Source of the DNA: Tagaea sp. CACIAM 22H2
Lineage (GTDB): Bacteria; Pseudomonadota; Alphaproteobacteria; CACIAM-22H2
Assembly: GCA_014444615.1 (NCBI GenBank)
Contig: PVXE01000013.1
Span: forward strand, 1-64,000
DNA: 64,000 bases
Direction: 5' to 3'
Below, piece after piece: positions 1 to 11,097 of this stretch (position 1 is its first letter; each line of letters starts with the position of its first letter). The notes under the pieces are model-generated. The model did no database searches, was not told the origin of the DNA, and was given only the letters and a program-made list of their open reading frames with translations. The translations under genes were made by a program, and so were the position numbers.

Positions 1-500
1 GCCGCCTGGCCGTTGCCGGGCCCGCCGGCATGGACGATCGTCTTGCCCATTTTGGATAGGATCGGCTGCGCGCGCGCGAACGCCGCGTCGCCGCCGCCGA
101 CCATGAAGGTGAGCGTGGCGTTTGCCGCCCCGACCGTGCCGCCGGACACAGGGGCGTCGACCATTTCGAACCCCGCGGCACTCGCCTTCGTCGTGATGGC
201 GCGCGCGCTGTCGACGTCGATGGTCGAGCAATCGATCAGCAAAGCGCCCTTCTCGGCCACCGGGATCACGGCGTCGTAGACGGCGCGCGACTGTGGCCCG
301 GCGGGCAGCATCGTCACCACGATTTCCGCCCCGTTGACGGCATCGGCGATCGACGAAACCGCCGCGACGCCGTTGGCCATCGCCGCATCGAGATTGGCTT
401 TCGCCAGATCGAAGCCGCGAACCGTCTCGCCCGCCTTGGCGAGATTGCCGGCCATCGGCCCGCCCATATTGCCGAGGCCGATGAATGCGATCGTCGCCAT
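1..500 (-). CDS. mmsB: 3-hydroxyisobutyrate dehydrogenase, C-terminus cut by window edge
   Basis: This is a beta-hydroxyacid dehydrogenase that oxidises 3-hydroxyisobutyrate to methylmalonate semialdehyde with NAD+ in valine breakdown. About 166 residues are visible. The N-terminus has the Rossmann motif GLGNMGGPMAGNLAKAG, followed by TMLPAGPQ, the loop IDCSTIDVD and the substrate-binding APVSGGTVGA. The catalytic lysine lies beyond the window edge. The ATG at 500 is preceded by GGGAGGAAAAC, a strong ribosome binding site. The gene lies 22 bases downstream of the 3-hydroxyisobutyryl-CoA hydrolase gene, which catalyses the preceding step, so the pair is probably one operon. The neighbour supports the mmsB assignment over other members of this family. 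Confidence 0.9.
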   Translation of the reverse strand, partial: MATIAFIGLGNMGGPMAGNLAKAGETVRGFDLAKANLDAAMANGVAAVSSIADAVNGAEIVVTMLPAGPQSRAVYDAVIPVAEKGALLIDCSTIDVDSARAITTKASAAGFEMVDAPVSGGTVGAANATLTFMVGGGDAAFARAQPILSKMGKTIVHAGGPGNGQA

Positions 501-522
501 GTTTTCCTCCCGGTTTTGTTTT

Positions 523-1590
523 TCAGTCGACGAAGACGAGTTCGTCCCCGTCCGGCATCGGCGCGAAATAGCGTTGCACGGCGGCGTCGGAGACTTCCGC
601 CAACGTCGCCGGCTTCCATTTCGGCGCGTGATCCTTGTCGATCAGCACCGCGCGAATGCCTTCGTAGAAATCGTCGCCTTCCATCGCGCGGCGCACCATA
701 CGGAATTCCATCCGCAGCGCGTCCTCGATCGACAAGGCCGCCCCCTTCTCGATCTGCAGCAGCGAGACCTTCAAACTCGTCGGGCTCATCTTGCGCAAGC
801 GATCGGCGAGCTTCACCGTCCATTCCTGCCCTTCCTTGTCGAGGGCGGCGAAAATGCCCTCCACACTTACCGGCGCGAAACAACGATCGATAATCGCCTC
901 GCGCGCGACGATGGGTGCCGCACCGGGATCGCTGTGGAAACGCGCCAGCACGACATCGGCCGCTTCCGTCTCCAGCGCCTTGATAAGGTCGGGCACGCGC
1001 ACGCTATCGACGTAATGTGTCGCGATCCCAAGATGCACCAGATCGGCCGCCTTCAAACGCTCGCCGGTCAAACCGAGGAACGCGCCCATGCGACCCTTAA
1101 GGCGTGGCAGGAAATAGCCGCCGCCGACATCGGGGAATAGACCGATGGCGCTTTCGGGCATGGCAAACAACGTGCGTTCCGTAGCCACGCGATAGCGGCC
1201 ATGGATCGACAAACCCACGCCGCCGCCCATCGTGATGCCGTCGATGATCGAGACGATGGGTTTCGGGAAACGTGCGATCTGCCGGTTGAGCCGGTACTCC
1301 TCGAAGAAGAAGTCGCGGATCAACGGATCGGCCTTGCCGCCTTTCTTCGCGGCGAGGCCCGCCTCGCACACCGCGCGCACGTCGCCGCCCGCACAGAACG
1401 CCTTGCCGCCATCGCCCCATTGAACGATCTGGCGCACCGCGTTGTCCTTCGCCCAATCGGCGAGCGTGGGGGCGAGCGCTTGGATCATGCCCAGCGTCAG
1501 CGCGTTCAGCGCCTTCGGGCGCGTGAATACCACTTGGCCGGCGATCCCGGCGCGTTTGAACGCGATTTCGTCGAAGCTGCGATCGGTCAT
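523..1590 (-). CDS. 3-hydroxyisobutyryl-CoA hydrolase (enoyl-CoA hydratase family)
   Basis: A 355-residue crotonase-fold protein, longer than ordinary enoyl-CoA hydratases (about 260) and typical of 3-hydroxyisobutyryl-CoA hydrolases. The oxyanion-hole segments are visible: GGKAFCAGGDVRAV near residue 65 and DGITMGGGVGLSIHG near residue 115. The hydrolase-type segment MPESAIGLFPDVGGGYF carries the catalytic glutamate and aspartate region. The enzyme releases free 3-hydroxyisobutyrate from its CoA ester in valine catabolism, and mmsB immediately downstream uses that product. The gene is divergent from hemB, with 68 bases between the starts. A simple enoyl-CoA hydratase role is less likely because of the length and the neighbour. 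Confidence 0.9.
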   Translation of the reverse strand: MTDRSFDEIAFKRAGIAGQVVFTRPKALNALTLGMIQALAPTLADWAKDNAVRQIVQWGDGGKAFCAGGDVRAVCEAGLAAKKGGKADPLIRDFFFEEYRLNRQIARFPKPIVSIIDGITMGGGVGLSIHGRYRVATERTLFAMPESAIGLFPDVGGGYFLPRLKGRMGAFLGLTGERLKAADLVHLGIATHYVDSVRVPDLIKALETEAADVVLARFHSDPGAAPIVAREAIIDRCFAPVSVEGIFAALDKEGQEWTVKLADRLRKMSPTSLKVSLLQIEKGAALSIEDALRMEFRMVRRAMEGDDFYEGIRAVLIDKDHAPKWKPATLAEVSDAAVQRYFAPMPDGDELVFVD

Positions 1591-1592
1591 GA

Positions 1593-3539
<1,947 letters not shown>

Positions 3540-3543
<4 letters not shown>

Positions 3544-4244
3544 CCCCACGGGCCCGTGCGGTTGCGGCCCTCGAACAACGCCACGCCCCGGCGCTTGAAG
3601 ATCGGGATCAATGCCATCCCGGCGAGGAAGCCGCCGATATGCGCCCACCACGCGACACCGCCTTGGTCCGGATCGGCGAGAAACGCATTGGCGAATTGCA
3701 CGACGATCCAGAACCCGAGCACGGCCCAGGCCGGCAGCCAGGCGAAGCGGAAGAAGGCGAAGCTCCACACATGCGCGTGCGGGTGCAGCAGCAGATAAGC
3801 GCCGAGCACGCCCGATACGGCGCCCGACGCGCCGATCATCGGCGTGGTCGACGACGGATCGACCGCACCTTGCGCGAAAGCGGCGGCGAGACCACACAGC
3901 GCATAGAATACGACGAAGCGAAACCGCCCCATCGAATCCTCGATGTTGTTCCCGAAGGTCCATAGGTAAAGCATGTTGCCCGCGACATGCATCAGCGAGC
4001 CGTGCAGGAACATGGCGCTGAAGACGGTCGTCCAGGCGGGCGGCGGGGCCAACGCTTCGTCGATATAGGCCTCGCCCGTCAATACCGCCGGGATCATCCC
4101 GAAGCGCAGGATGAATTCCTCCGACGCCACCGGGGCGAGTGTCGCCTGATGGACGAAGACGGCGGCGTTGATCGCCACGAAAATCGCCGTCAGCGCGGCG
4201 AAGCGCCGCGTCGGGTTGTCGTCCTTGAGCGGGACGAGGATCAA
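3540..4244 (-). CDS. Rhomboid family intramembrane serine protease
   Basis: A 234-residue polytopic membrane protein with the rhomboid catalytic signature. It has HGSLMHVAGNMLYLW (loop 1 and helix 2, N90), the GASG motif with nucleophile Ser140, and AHIGGFLAG with His202 in the last core helix. Rhomboids cleave transmembrane substrates inside the bilayer. The N-terminus ILVPLKDDNPTRR fits the common bacterial subfamily. The apparent start is TTG at 4244, because no ATG lies before the first membrane segment. The gene sits between two alpha/beta hydrolase genes, 9 bases from the upstream one and overlapping the downstream one. A second rhomboid occurs at 25003. Confidence 0.92.
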
Positions 4245-4253
4245 GGCGGCGCC

Positions 4254-5111
4254 TTAATTGTCGCCGGAGAGGAACTCGACGATCGTGCCGATCTGATCCT
4301 GCGTCATCAACGCGGGCGCATGGCCGCAACCGGCGACTTCGACCGCGCGGCAATTCGGGCGCTTGACCATGCGCAGCAGCGTTTCGCGCAGCAGCAGGTC
4401 GGAGGTTTCGCCGCGCATCGCCAGCACCGGCACGCGCAACTGGTCCCAGAACGGCCACAGCACCACGTCGTCCGCCGCGCGGCCCGCGAAGGGCTTGCCG
4501 ATCGCCGGATCGTAGCGCAGGCGCAGATCGCCCTCGCCCGATTCCTCGGCCGCATGGAAGGCGAGATGCATCCATTCCGCGTCGGTCAATTCGCCGAAGG
4601 GTTTGTGGACTTCGCGCAGATAGGCTTCGACTTCCTCGAAATCCTGGAATCGCGGATCGCGCCCGCAATACTCGCCGATGCGCTGCAAGGCGGCGGCCGG
4701 CACAAACGGCCCGATATCGTTGAGCACCAGCTTGCGGATGAAATGGCCGCGCTGGGCGGCAAGCAGCATGCCGATCAGCCCGCCCATCGACGTGCCGATC
4801 CAGTCGAGCTTGGCAACGTCGAGCCGCGCGTAGAGGGCGGCGACCGTCTGCGTATAGACCGGATAGGAATAATCGTCGGCGCGGTGAAGCCAATCCGACG
4901 CGCCGCGCCCCGGCATATCGGGGCACACGACGCGCCAGCCGTCATGCGCCAACGCGCGGGCCAGCGCGTCGAAATCGCGGCCGTTGCGCGTCAAGCCGTG
5001 GACGCAGATCACGGTGCGGTCGGGGGCGCGTTCGGGGCCCCATTCCGTCCAAGCGAGACGAAAAAAGCCGCCAGGGCCGAGCACGGGCATTTTGTGGTCG
5101 CGCGGAGTCAT
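4254..5111 (-). CDS. Alpha/beta fold hydrolase
   Basis: A 285-residue alpha/beta hydrolase (Abhydrolase_1). The oxyanion segment is VICVHGLTRNGRDFDALA, the second-strand turn is CPDMPGRGASDW, the nucleophile elbow is GTSMGGLIG with Ser108, and the C-terminal histidine is in VAGCGHAPALM. This architecture fits esterases, lactonases and C-C hydrolases, and the sequence alone does not separate them. The ATG at 5111 is preferred, with a later ATG at 5090 and an upstream TTG at 5147 as alternatives; none has a clear ribosome binding site. It is first in a three-gene minus-strand run with the rhomboid and YheT-like genes, and is divergent from the EamA gene. Confidence 0.85.
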   Translation of the reverse strand: MTPRDHKMPVLGPGGFFRLAWTEWGPERAPDRTVICVHGLTRNGRDFDALARALAHDGWRVVCPDMPGRGASDWLHRADDYSYPVYTQTVAALYARLDVAKLDWIGTSMGGLIGMLLAAQRGHFIRKLVLNDIGPFVPAAALQRIGEYCGRDPRFQDFEEVEAYLREVHKPFGELTDAEWMHLAFHAAEESGEGDLRLRYDPAIGKPFAGRAADDVVLWPFWDQLRVPVLAMRGETSDLLLRETLLRMVKRPNCRAVEVAGCGHAPALMTQDQIGTIVEFLSGDN

Positions 5112-5200
5112 GTGCGATTTGTACCGCGACGCCCCGCCTATGGACAACTCATGCCGCGCCGCCTACAACGCGGCGGCCCTCTCGAACGCCCCAAAAAATC

Positions 5201-6070
5201 TTGTTTTCCGCGCTTTCGCAACGCACCCAGGGATACCTGTTCGCCATCGCCGCACCTTTGTGCTGGAGCGTGGGCGGCGTGGTGATGCGCTTGGTCGAAG
5301 CCGGCCCCTGGGACATCGTGTTCTGGCGAGCACTCGCCCATGCGCTGATTTTCCCGCTGATGCTGCGCGCGATGACGGGAAATTGGGGATTGTCGGTCTT
5401 CCGGGACCATACGCGCCTCGTGTTGATTTCCGCGGCTTGCGTCTGCGTGACGCTGACCATGCATGTCATCGGCATGACGTCGACGACCGTGGCCAACGCG
5501 CTGCTCCTGCAGTCGACCTCGCCGATCATGGTCGCGTTTCTGGCGCTGTTCTTCCTGAAGGAGAAGGTGCCGGCGGCGAGCTGGGCCGCCATCGCCGTCG
5601 CGATGGGCGGTTTGGGTCTCGTCATGGGCGCTTCGATCGCGGAGGGCGCGTTGCTCGGCAAGCTCGCCGCGCTGTCTGTGGCGCTCGGTTCGGCGATCAA
5701 CGTGACGCTGATCCGCGGCCAGCGCGCGGTCGATCTGCGCCCCGGCACCACCCTCGCCGCGATTGCCGCCGTCGCGATGGCCTGGGCGATCGGCAATCCC
5801 TTCGCGGTGCCCGCGCAATCGGCGATCGCGCTGTTCGTCCTCGGCTTCGTGCAAATGTCGGTGGGCCTCACCTTCTTCTATGCCGCCATCCGCCGCTTGC
5901 CGGTCGTGCAGGTCGTGCTGATCGCCCTGCTCGAACCCGTCCTCGGGCCGATCTGGACATGGATCGGTGTTGGCGAAACGCCGTCGCTGGGCACGATCAT
6001 CGGCGGCGCGATCCTGCTGGCGGCGCTGGCCGGCAACGCGATCGTGACCGCGCGCAGCGGCGCCAAATGA
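5201..6070 (+). CDS. EamA/DMT-family transporter 1
   Basis: A 289-residue inner-membrane protein with about ten hydrophobic segments arranged as two EamA repeats. The first repeat contains CWSVGGVVMRLVEAGPWDIV and the second ends with LLEPVLGPIWTWIGVGETPS, a signature of the drug/metabolite transporter superfamily. The substrate cannot be inferred; relatives export amino acids and small metabolites. The only start that keeps the first membrane helix is TTG at 5201, and no strong ribosome binding site precedes it. The stop overlaps the ATG of a second EamA gene (ATGA), so the two are co-translated and might form a heteromeric pair. Confidence 0.9.
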   Translation: MFSALSQRTQGYLFAIAAPLCWSVGGVVMRLVEAGPWDIVFWRALAHALIFPLMLRAMTGNWGLSVFRDHTRLVLISAACVCVTLTMHVIGMTSTTVANALLLQSTSPIMVAFLALFFLKEKVPAASWAAIAVAMGGLGLVMGASIAEGALLGKLAALSVALGSAINVTLIRGQRAVDLRPGTTLAAIAAVAMAWAIGNPFAVPAQSAIALFVLGFVQMSVGLTFFYAAIRRLPVVQVVLIALLEPVLGPIWTWIGVGETPSLGTIIGGAILLAALAGNAIVTARSGAK

Positions 6071-6945
6071 GCACCGCGAACACCACCGCGCGCGGCATCG
6101 CGCTGATGCTTTGCGCCACGCTGTTCTGGAGCACGTCGGGCCTGTTCGTGCGCATGCTCGACGGCACCGGCGCGCCGTCGATGGTGTTCTGGCGCTCGAT
6201 GGGCATGCTCGCCTTGGTCGGCGTCTATCTCGTGTGGCGCTACGGGCGCGACGCGGCCGCCTCGATCAAAGCTTTGGGGATCGGCGGGGCCGCCGCCGCC
6301 TTCATGCTGTCGCTGCAGTTTCTGTTCTTCTTGATCGCGGTCGCCAATACCACGGTTGCGACGGCATTGTTCCTGATGAGCACCTCGCCCTTCTGGGCCG
6401 CCATTGTCGCGCGGCTGTTCCTGGGCGAAACCATCGCCACGCGCACCTGGATCGCGATGGCGTTCTGCTCGGGCGGTGTGGCGATCATGGTCTGGGACGC
6501 GCTGGAATTCGGCTCGATCATTGGGCCGTTGTCGGCGCTGGGCGTGTCGGTCGCCTTCGCCTTTCAGATCCTTCTTCTGCGCAAGTTGAAAGCCGGCGTC
6601 GATCCCGCCCCCAGCGTGTTCCTGGCGGGCATCATGTCGATCGCGACGATGCTGCCCTTCATCTTCGCCGACGCGACTTCGGCGCGCGACGTCGCGATCC
6701 TGATGGCGATGGGGGCCGTGCAGCTCGGCTGCGGCTGCCTGTTGATGACCATCGCGTCGCGCGACGTGCGCGCGGCCGATATCGGCTTGATCGCGATTCT
6801 GGAAATCGTGCTGGCGCCGCTTTGGGTGTGGCTCGCTTTCGGCGAGACGCCCAGTGCCCGCGCGATGTTCGGGGCGGCGATCGTGCTGTCGTGCCTGATC
6901 GCGAACGAGGCGCTGCCCCGCCTGATCGGCCGCAAAAATCCCTGA
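6067..6945 (+). CDS. EamA/DMT-family transporter 2
   Basis: A 292-residue protein with ten predicted membrane segments and two EamA repeats. The motifs CATLFWSTSGLFVRMLDG near the N-terminus and LAPLWVWLAFGETPSARAM near the C-terminus parallel those of the preceding gene. The two are related but clearly divergent, so the duplication is not recent. The ATG overlaps the upstream stop by four bases. Substrate and direction are unknown; export of small metabolites is the family norm. The gene ends 45 bases before the penicillin-acylase-family gene, which could share the transcript. Confidence 0.9.
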   Translation: MSTANTTARGIALMLCATLFWSTSGLFVRMLDGTGAPSMVFWRSMGMLALVGVYLVWRYGRDAAASIKALGIGGAAAAFMLSLQFLFFLIAVANTTVATALFLMSTSPFWAAIVARLFLGETIATRTWIAMAFCSGGVAIMVWDALEFGSIIGPLSALGVSVAFAFQILLLRKLKAGVDPAPSVFLAGIMSIATMLPFIFADATSARDVAILMAMGAVQLGCGCLLMTIASRDVRAADIGLIAILEIVLAPLWVWLAFGETPSARAMFGAAIVLSCLIANEALPRLIGRKNP

Positions 6946-6990
6946 CGCGGCTCGGGTTGCGCGAACGGCGCAATCCGATACAACAAGCCT

Positions 6991-9354
6991 ATGCGAGCTT
7001 TGAAATGGATCGGCGCGGGCGTTCTCGCACTCGCGCTTTTGACCGGTATCGTCGGCGGCGGGGCGCTGCTCTATTTGCGCACGGGCCTTCCCGATACGCG
7101 CGGCGAAATCCGCATCGCCGGATTGGAAGGCGAGATCGAGATCGTCCGCGACGCGTTCGGCGTGCCGCATGTCTGGACTTCGTCGGAACGCGATTTGTGG
7201 CTGGCGCTGGGATTTCTGCACGCCCAGGACCGGGCCGTGCAGCTCGAACTCGTGCGCCTGCTCGGCCAAGGCCGCGTGGCGGAGATCGTCGGCCCGCGCG
7301 CTTTGCCCATCGACCGTTTCTATCGCGCGCTCGATCTGTCGCGCGCCGCGCGCAACGCCTATGTCGCGGCGAGCCCAGAGCTTCGCCAACGCGCCGATGC
7401 GTATGCCGCCGGCGTCAATGCCGCGCTCGCCTCGCGCGACGGCGCGCCGCCGCCGGAATTCCTCGCCACCGGCCACAAGCCGGAACGCTGGGAATCCTGG
7501 CAGACGCTGCTGTGGGGCCAGTTGATGGCGATGCAGTTGACCGGCGACTGGCGCGACGAATTGTTCCGCCTGCGTCTGGGCGAACGCTACAACGCGGAAC
7601 TCGAAACCGCGTTGTGGCCGCAATGGGGAACGGGCGATGCCGCGATCGTCGCGCAAGCCGATCCCGAACTCGCCAAATGGGCGACCGCGATCGCCAACGC
7701 CTTGCCCCGCCCCGCCGGTCCCGATCAAGCGTCGAATACCTGGATCGCGGGCGGCGCGAAGACCGCCACGGGCAAGCCGATCCTGGCAAGCGATCCGCAT
7801 TTGGGTTTGGGCGCGCCGGGGCAATGGTATTTGGCGCGGCTGGCGGTGACGGGCACGGATATCGTCTATGCCGGCGCCACCGCGCCGGGGGCGCCCGCTT
7901 TGGTGCTGGGCCATAACGGGCGCATCGCCTGGGGCTTCACCACCACCAACGCCGACACGGCCGACCTCACCATCGAGCGCGTCGACCCCGCGAATCCCGC
8001 GTTGTATCTAACGCCCGAAGGTCCGCGCGCCTTCGAATTGCGCGAGGAAGTTTTCCAAGCGCGCGGGGCCGCCCCCGTCACGCTGACGATGCGCCGCACG
8101 CGCAACGGCATCGTGATTTCGGATTTCGACGCGGGTGCCGCGTCCGCCGCCCCCAACGGCGAATTGCTGGCGCTGATGCTGCCGGTAATCGCCGCCCCGG
8201 ACACGACCGCCGATGCGATCGTGCGCCTCAATCGCGCGAACAACGTCGCCGAGGCTTTCGACGCGACGCGCCAGTGGCTCGCACCCGTCCAGAACATGTC
8301 GGTCGCCGATCGCAACGGGACGATCGGCCTGCGCGTGGTCGGCGCCATCCCGCTACGCAACGGCGGCGACTCTCCCTTGCCCAAGCGCGGCTGGACGGGT
8401 GCTTCGGGCTGGCAAGGTTTCGTGCCGTTCGATCGAATGCCCGCGCGCGTCGATCCGGCGAATGCGCGGCTGTCGAACGGCAACGACCGCGTCGTCGGCA
8501 GCGAATGGCCGTTCTATCTGGGGCGCAGCTTCGATGCGCCGTTCCGTCAGAAGCGCATCGTCGAAATGCTCGATCTTCGCGGCGGGCAAACGCCCGCCTA
8601 TCACGAAGCGATGCTGGCCGATGCCGTGTCGGTGTTCGCACGCGACGCGATCGCGGCGGCTTCGTGGCTGTCGCCGGTCGAACCGCGCGCGCGCGCCGCC
8701 CTGGAACGCCTGCGCGCCTGGGACAATGCGGTGCGCGCGGACAAGCCCGAAGGTTTGATCTTCAATGTCTGGGTCCGCGAGATGACGCGCCGTTTGACGC
8801 AGAACGCGCTGGGCGATCTGGCCGCTGATTTCGGGCGCGAGCGGCCGCGCATGGTGCTCGACGCGCTGAACCGGAACTCCCCCTATTGCGCCGGCGATTG
8901 CCCGAAGCTCGTGTCGGACTCCCTTGTCGCCACGATCGAATGGATCGAAACGCGCCACGGCCGTTCGCTCGATCGCTGGCGCTGGGGGGACGAGCACAAC
9001 GCGCCGTTCGACAATCCCGTCCTGTCGCGCTTGCCGCTGATCGGCTGGTTTCTGTCGGTCGATATCCCGACCGACGGCGATTACTTCACCGTCAATCGCG
9101 GGGCGAATTCCGCGCGCGATCCCGACCGGCCTTTCGCCCATATCCATGGGGCGGGGTATCGCGCGGTCTACGACCTTGCCGATCTGGACGCATCCTTGTT
9201 CGTCGTCGCCCCCGGCCAGTCGGGCCATCCCCTGTCGGCGCATTGGGCCGACCTCGCGCCGATTTGGGCCAGCGGCCGGCATTTGCGTTTGGCGCGGAAT
9301 CGGACCGAACTCGGGTCCGATGCCGATATCCTGCGCTTGGCACCTCCTCGATAA
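6991..9354 (+). CDS. Penicillin acylase family protein (Ntn hydrolase)
   Basis: A 787-residue Ntn-hydrolase precursor of the penicillin G acylase/AHL acylase/cephalosporin acylase superfamily. A hydrophobic N-terminal segment (residues 5-28) acts as signal anchor. The alpha-subunit region shows DAFGVPHVWTSSERDLWLA and GFLHAQDRAVQLELVRLLG. Autocatalytic cleavage is expected before Ser248 in DQASNTWIAGG, making that serine the beta-chain nucleophile. Further conserved pieces are SDPHLGLGAPGQWY and GHNGRIAWGFTTTNADTADL. The natural substrate (acyl-homoserine lactone, beta-lactam or other amide) cannot be told from sequence. The protein probably acts in the periplasm. Family members are usually 750-850 residues, so it appears intact. 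Confidence 0.93.
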   Translation: MRALKWIGAGVLALALLTGIVGGGALLYLRTGLPDTRGEIRIAGLEGEIEIVRDAFGVPHVWTSSERDLWLALGFLHAQDRAVQLELVRLLGQGRVAEIVGPRALPIDRFYRALDLSRAARNAYVAASPELRQRADAYAAGVNAALASRDGAPPPEFLATGHKPERWESWQTLLWGQLMAMQLTGDWRDELFRLRLGERYNAELETALWPQWGTGDAAIVAQADPELAKWATAIANALPRPAGPDQASNTWIAGGAKTATGKPILASDPHLGLGAPGQWYLARLAVTGTDIVYAGATAPGAPALVLGHNGRIAWGFTTTNADTADLTIERVDPANPALYLTPEGPRAFELREEVFQARGAAPVTLTMRRTRNGIVISDFDAGAASAAPNGELLALMLPVIAAPDTTADAIVRLNRANNVAEAFDATRQWLAPVQNMSVADRNGTIGLRVVGAIPLRNGGDSPLPKRGWTGASGWQGFVPFDRMPARVDPANARLSNGNDRVVGSEWPFYLGRSFDAPFRQKRIVEMLDLRGGQTPAYHEAMLADAVSVFARDAIAAASWLSPVEPRARAALERLRAWDNAVRADKPEGLIFNVWVREMTRRLTQNALGDLAADFGRERPRMVLDALNRNSPYCAGDCPKLVSDSLVATIEWIETRHGRSLDRWRWGDEHNAPFDNPVLSRLPLIGWFLSVDIPTDGDYFTVNRGANSARDPDRPFAHIHGAGYRAVYDLADLDASLFVVAPGQSGHPLSAHWADLAPIWASGRHLRLARNRTELGSDADILRLAPPR

Positions 9355-9493
9355 ATCAAAGGCTTGGCCGGTTTTTCACCCCGCGTTAACAATCCTGATT
9401 TAGTATTTAAGACGAATTTTACCGAGCCGGGCGCGGATTGAAGCGTGCGGTGCGGCGACGCATATTTGCCGTGCGTCATACCCAGGAACGACG

Positions 9494-10555
9494 ATGGCGG
9501 ACGATTCAAACCACCCAGTCATCATCATCAAGCGCGGCAAGAAGGGCCATGACGGCGCCCATGGCGGCGGCTGGAAGGTCGCCTATGCCGACTTCGTGAC
9601 CGCGATGATGGCGTTCTTCCTGTTGATGTGGCTGCTCAACTCCACCGACCAGGAAAAGCGCCAAGGCATCGCGCAGTATTTCACTGCCTTCGACGCCGTG
9701 TCGCGCTCGACCTCGGGCGCCGGCGGCGTGCTGGGCGGCGTGACGCTGGGCCCCGGCGATCTGCCGAAAATGACCGGCGGCATCGTGGTCGGCGTGCCGC
9801 TCGCCCCCACCGGCGAGGAAGCCGACACCGAGGGCCCCGAATTCGAGCAGACGCGCAACGCCGCCAACGAAGACACGCCCAACCCGCAACCCAACGCGCG
9901 CGGCGCTTCGGGCATCGGGCCCGGCCCGTCGGGCCAGGCGACCGCAGGCAATCAAAGCCCCGGCATGGCCGCGGCGGGGCAGTTGTTCACCGGGTCGCGC
10001 CCGCAAGGCCAGCAGAACGAAGGCATGGGTGCCCTCAACGAGCAGATGCAGCGCGAAATGGCGCGGCGCGAGGAACAATCCTTCGCGCGCGCCGAAGCGG
10101 ATATCCGCCAGGCGATTCAGGAAGTGCCGGAACTGAAGCCGTTGCAGCAGAACCTGATCGTCGATCGCACGCCCGAAGGCTTGCGCATCCAGCTGATCGA
10201 CCAGGAACGCAACGCGATGTTCGCCTCGGGTTCGGCCACGCCGGCCGACGGCACGCGGCGTTTGCTGCAAACCGTCGCGCGCATCGTGCAGAACCTGCCC
10301 AACCCGATCGCCATCACCGGCCACACCGACAGCACGCCCTTCCCGCGTGGCGCCCAATACACCAACTGGGAATTGTCGGCCGACCGCGCAAATGCCGCGC
10401 GCCGCACGCTCCTCGAAAACGGCATGCAGCAAGCGCGGATCGCGCGCGTGATCGGCAGGGCGGATACCGAGCCGTTCATCGCCGACAATCCGTCCGACCC
10501 GCGCAACCGGCGCATCTCCATCGTTCTGCTGCGCGACGTGCCGCTGACGAATTAG
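9494..10555 (+). CDS. motB: Flagellar motor stator protein MotB
   Basis: MotB anchors the stator to peptidoglycan and forms half of the ion channel that drives the flagellum. The 353-residue protein starts with the typical basic stretch IIIKRGKKG, then one membrane helix AYADFVTAMMAFFLLMWLL whose aspartate is the ion-binding residue. A long Gly/Pro/Asn/Gln-rich linker (about residues 95-200) follows. The C-terminal OmpA-like peptidoglycan-binding domain contains GHTDSTPFPRG, NWELSADRANAARR and DPRNRRISIVL. No motA or other flagellar gene lies nearby. It is probably a second or displaced motB, as is common in alphaproteobacteria. The upstream 139 bases are AT-rich in part and likely hold its promoter. 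Confidence 0.95.
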   Translation: MADDSNHPVIIIKRGKKGHDGAHGGGWKVAYADFVTAMMAFFLLMWLLNSTDQEKRQGIAQYFTAFDAVSRSTSGAGGVLGGVTLGPGDLPKMTGGIVVGVPLAPTGEEADTEGPEFEQTRNAANEDTPNPQPNARGASGIGPGPSGQATAGNQSPGMAAAGQLFTGSRPQGQQNEGMGALNEQMQREMARREEQSFARAEADIRQAIQEVPELKPLQQNLIVDRTPEGLRIQLIDQERNAMFASGSATPADGTRRLLQTVARIVQNLPNPIAITGHTDSTPFPRGAQYTNWELSADRANAARRTLLENGMQQARIARVIGRADTEPFIADNPSDPRNRRISIVLLRDVPLTN

Positions 10556-10617
10556 CGCCGCACGCGTCTTGCCCCCAAGCGGCGTGTCGCCTACGCTTGT
10601 CGGCAGGAAACGCGAAA

Positions 10618-11097
10618 TTGAACGACAACAGCACCACCTTGATGGCCGCGACCATCCTGCCGCCCGACCCCGCCGAGATCGCGGGGCTGCGGCGGCGGCG
10701 TATCCTCGCGCATCTCGTCGATGCGGCGATCGTGATTCTGATCGGCGCCGTATTGGCGATTCCCGCGACGCTGCTGGGCGTGTTGAGCTTCGGCTTGCTG
10801 GCGGGGCCGATGGCGCTGCTGCTCGCCCTCGTGCCGCTGCTCTATCACGCGTTTCTCGTGTCGGGCGACAAGCGCGGCACGTTCGGCCATCGCTTCGCCG
10901 GTATCAAAGTCGAAATGCTCGACGGACGCGCGGCGAATTTCATCCAGGCCGGCGCGCATTGGATTTTGTTTTACGTCACCGTCGCCTTCACTTGGGGCCT
11001 CGTGCTGGTGTGGAGCTTCTTCAACCCGCGCAAGCGCCTGCTGCACGACGTGCTGACGGGCCTGACGGTGCGCCGCCGCAACGGGGGCGGCGCATGA
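10618..11097 (+). CDS. RDD family membrane protein
   Basis: A 159-residue membrane protein of the RDD family. It begins RRRRILAHLVDAAIVILIG, which carries the R...D pair that names the family. It has about three membrane helices and the family element GTFGHRFAGIKVEMLDGR, then ends KRLLHDVLTGLTVRRR. The function of most members is unknown; some relatives are linked to ion or compatible-solute transport. The TTG at 10618 is preferred because AGGAAA lies 7 bases before it; an ATG at 10642 without a ribosome binding site is the alternative. The stop overlaps the start of bpt (ATGA). Confidence 0.85.
   Translation: MNDNSTTLMAATILPPDPAEIAGLRRRRILAHLVDAAIVILIGAVLAIPATLLGVLSFGLLAGPMALLLALVPLLYHAFLVSGDKRGTFGHRFAGIKVEMLDGRAANFIQAGAHWILFYVTVAFTWGLVLVWSFFNPRKRLLHDVLTGLTVRRRNGGGA

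Noticed and set aside
314..883. Long antisense and off-frame reading frames throughout the window
   Set aside because: GC-rich DNA with C/G at third positions yields long open shadow frames. Their products are Arg/Pro/Ala-rich without domains and lie opposite real genes.
9355..9493. CtrA-type TTAA-N7-TTAA site before motB
   Set aside because: TTAAC and TTTAAG are present but the spacing does not match a seven-base gap.
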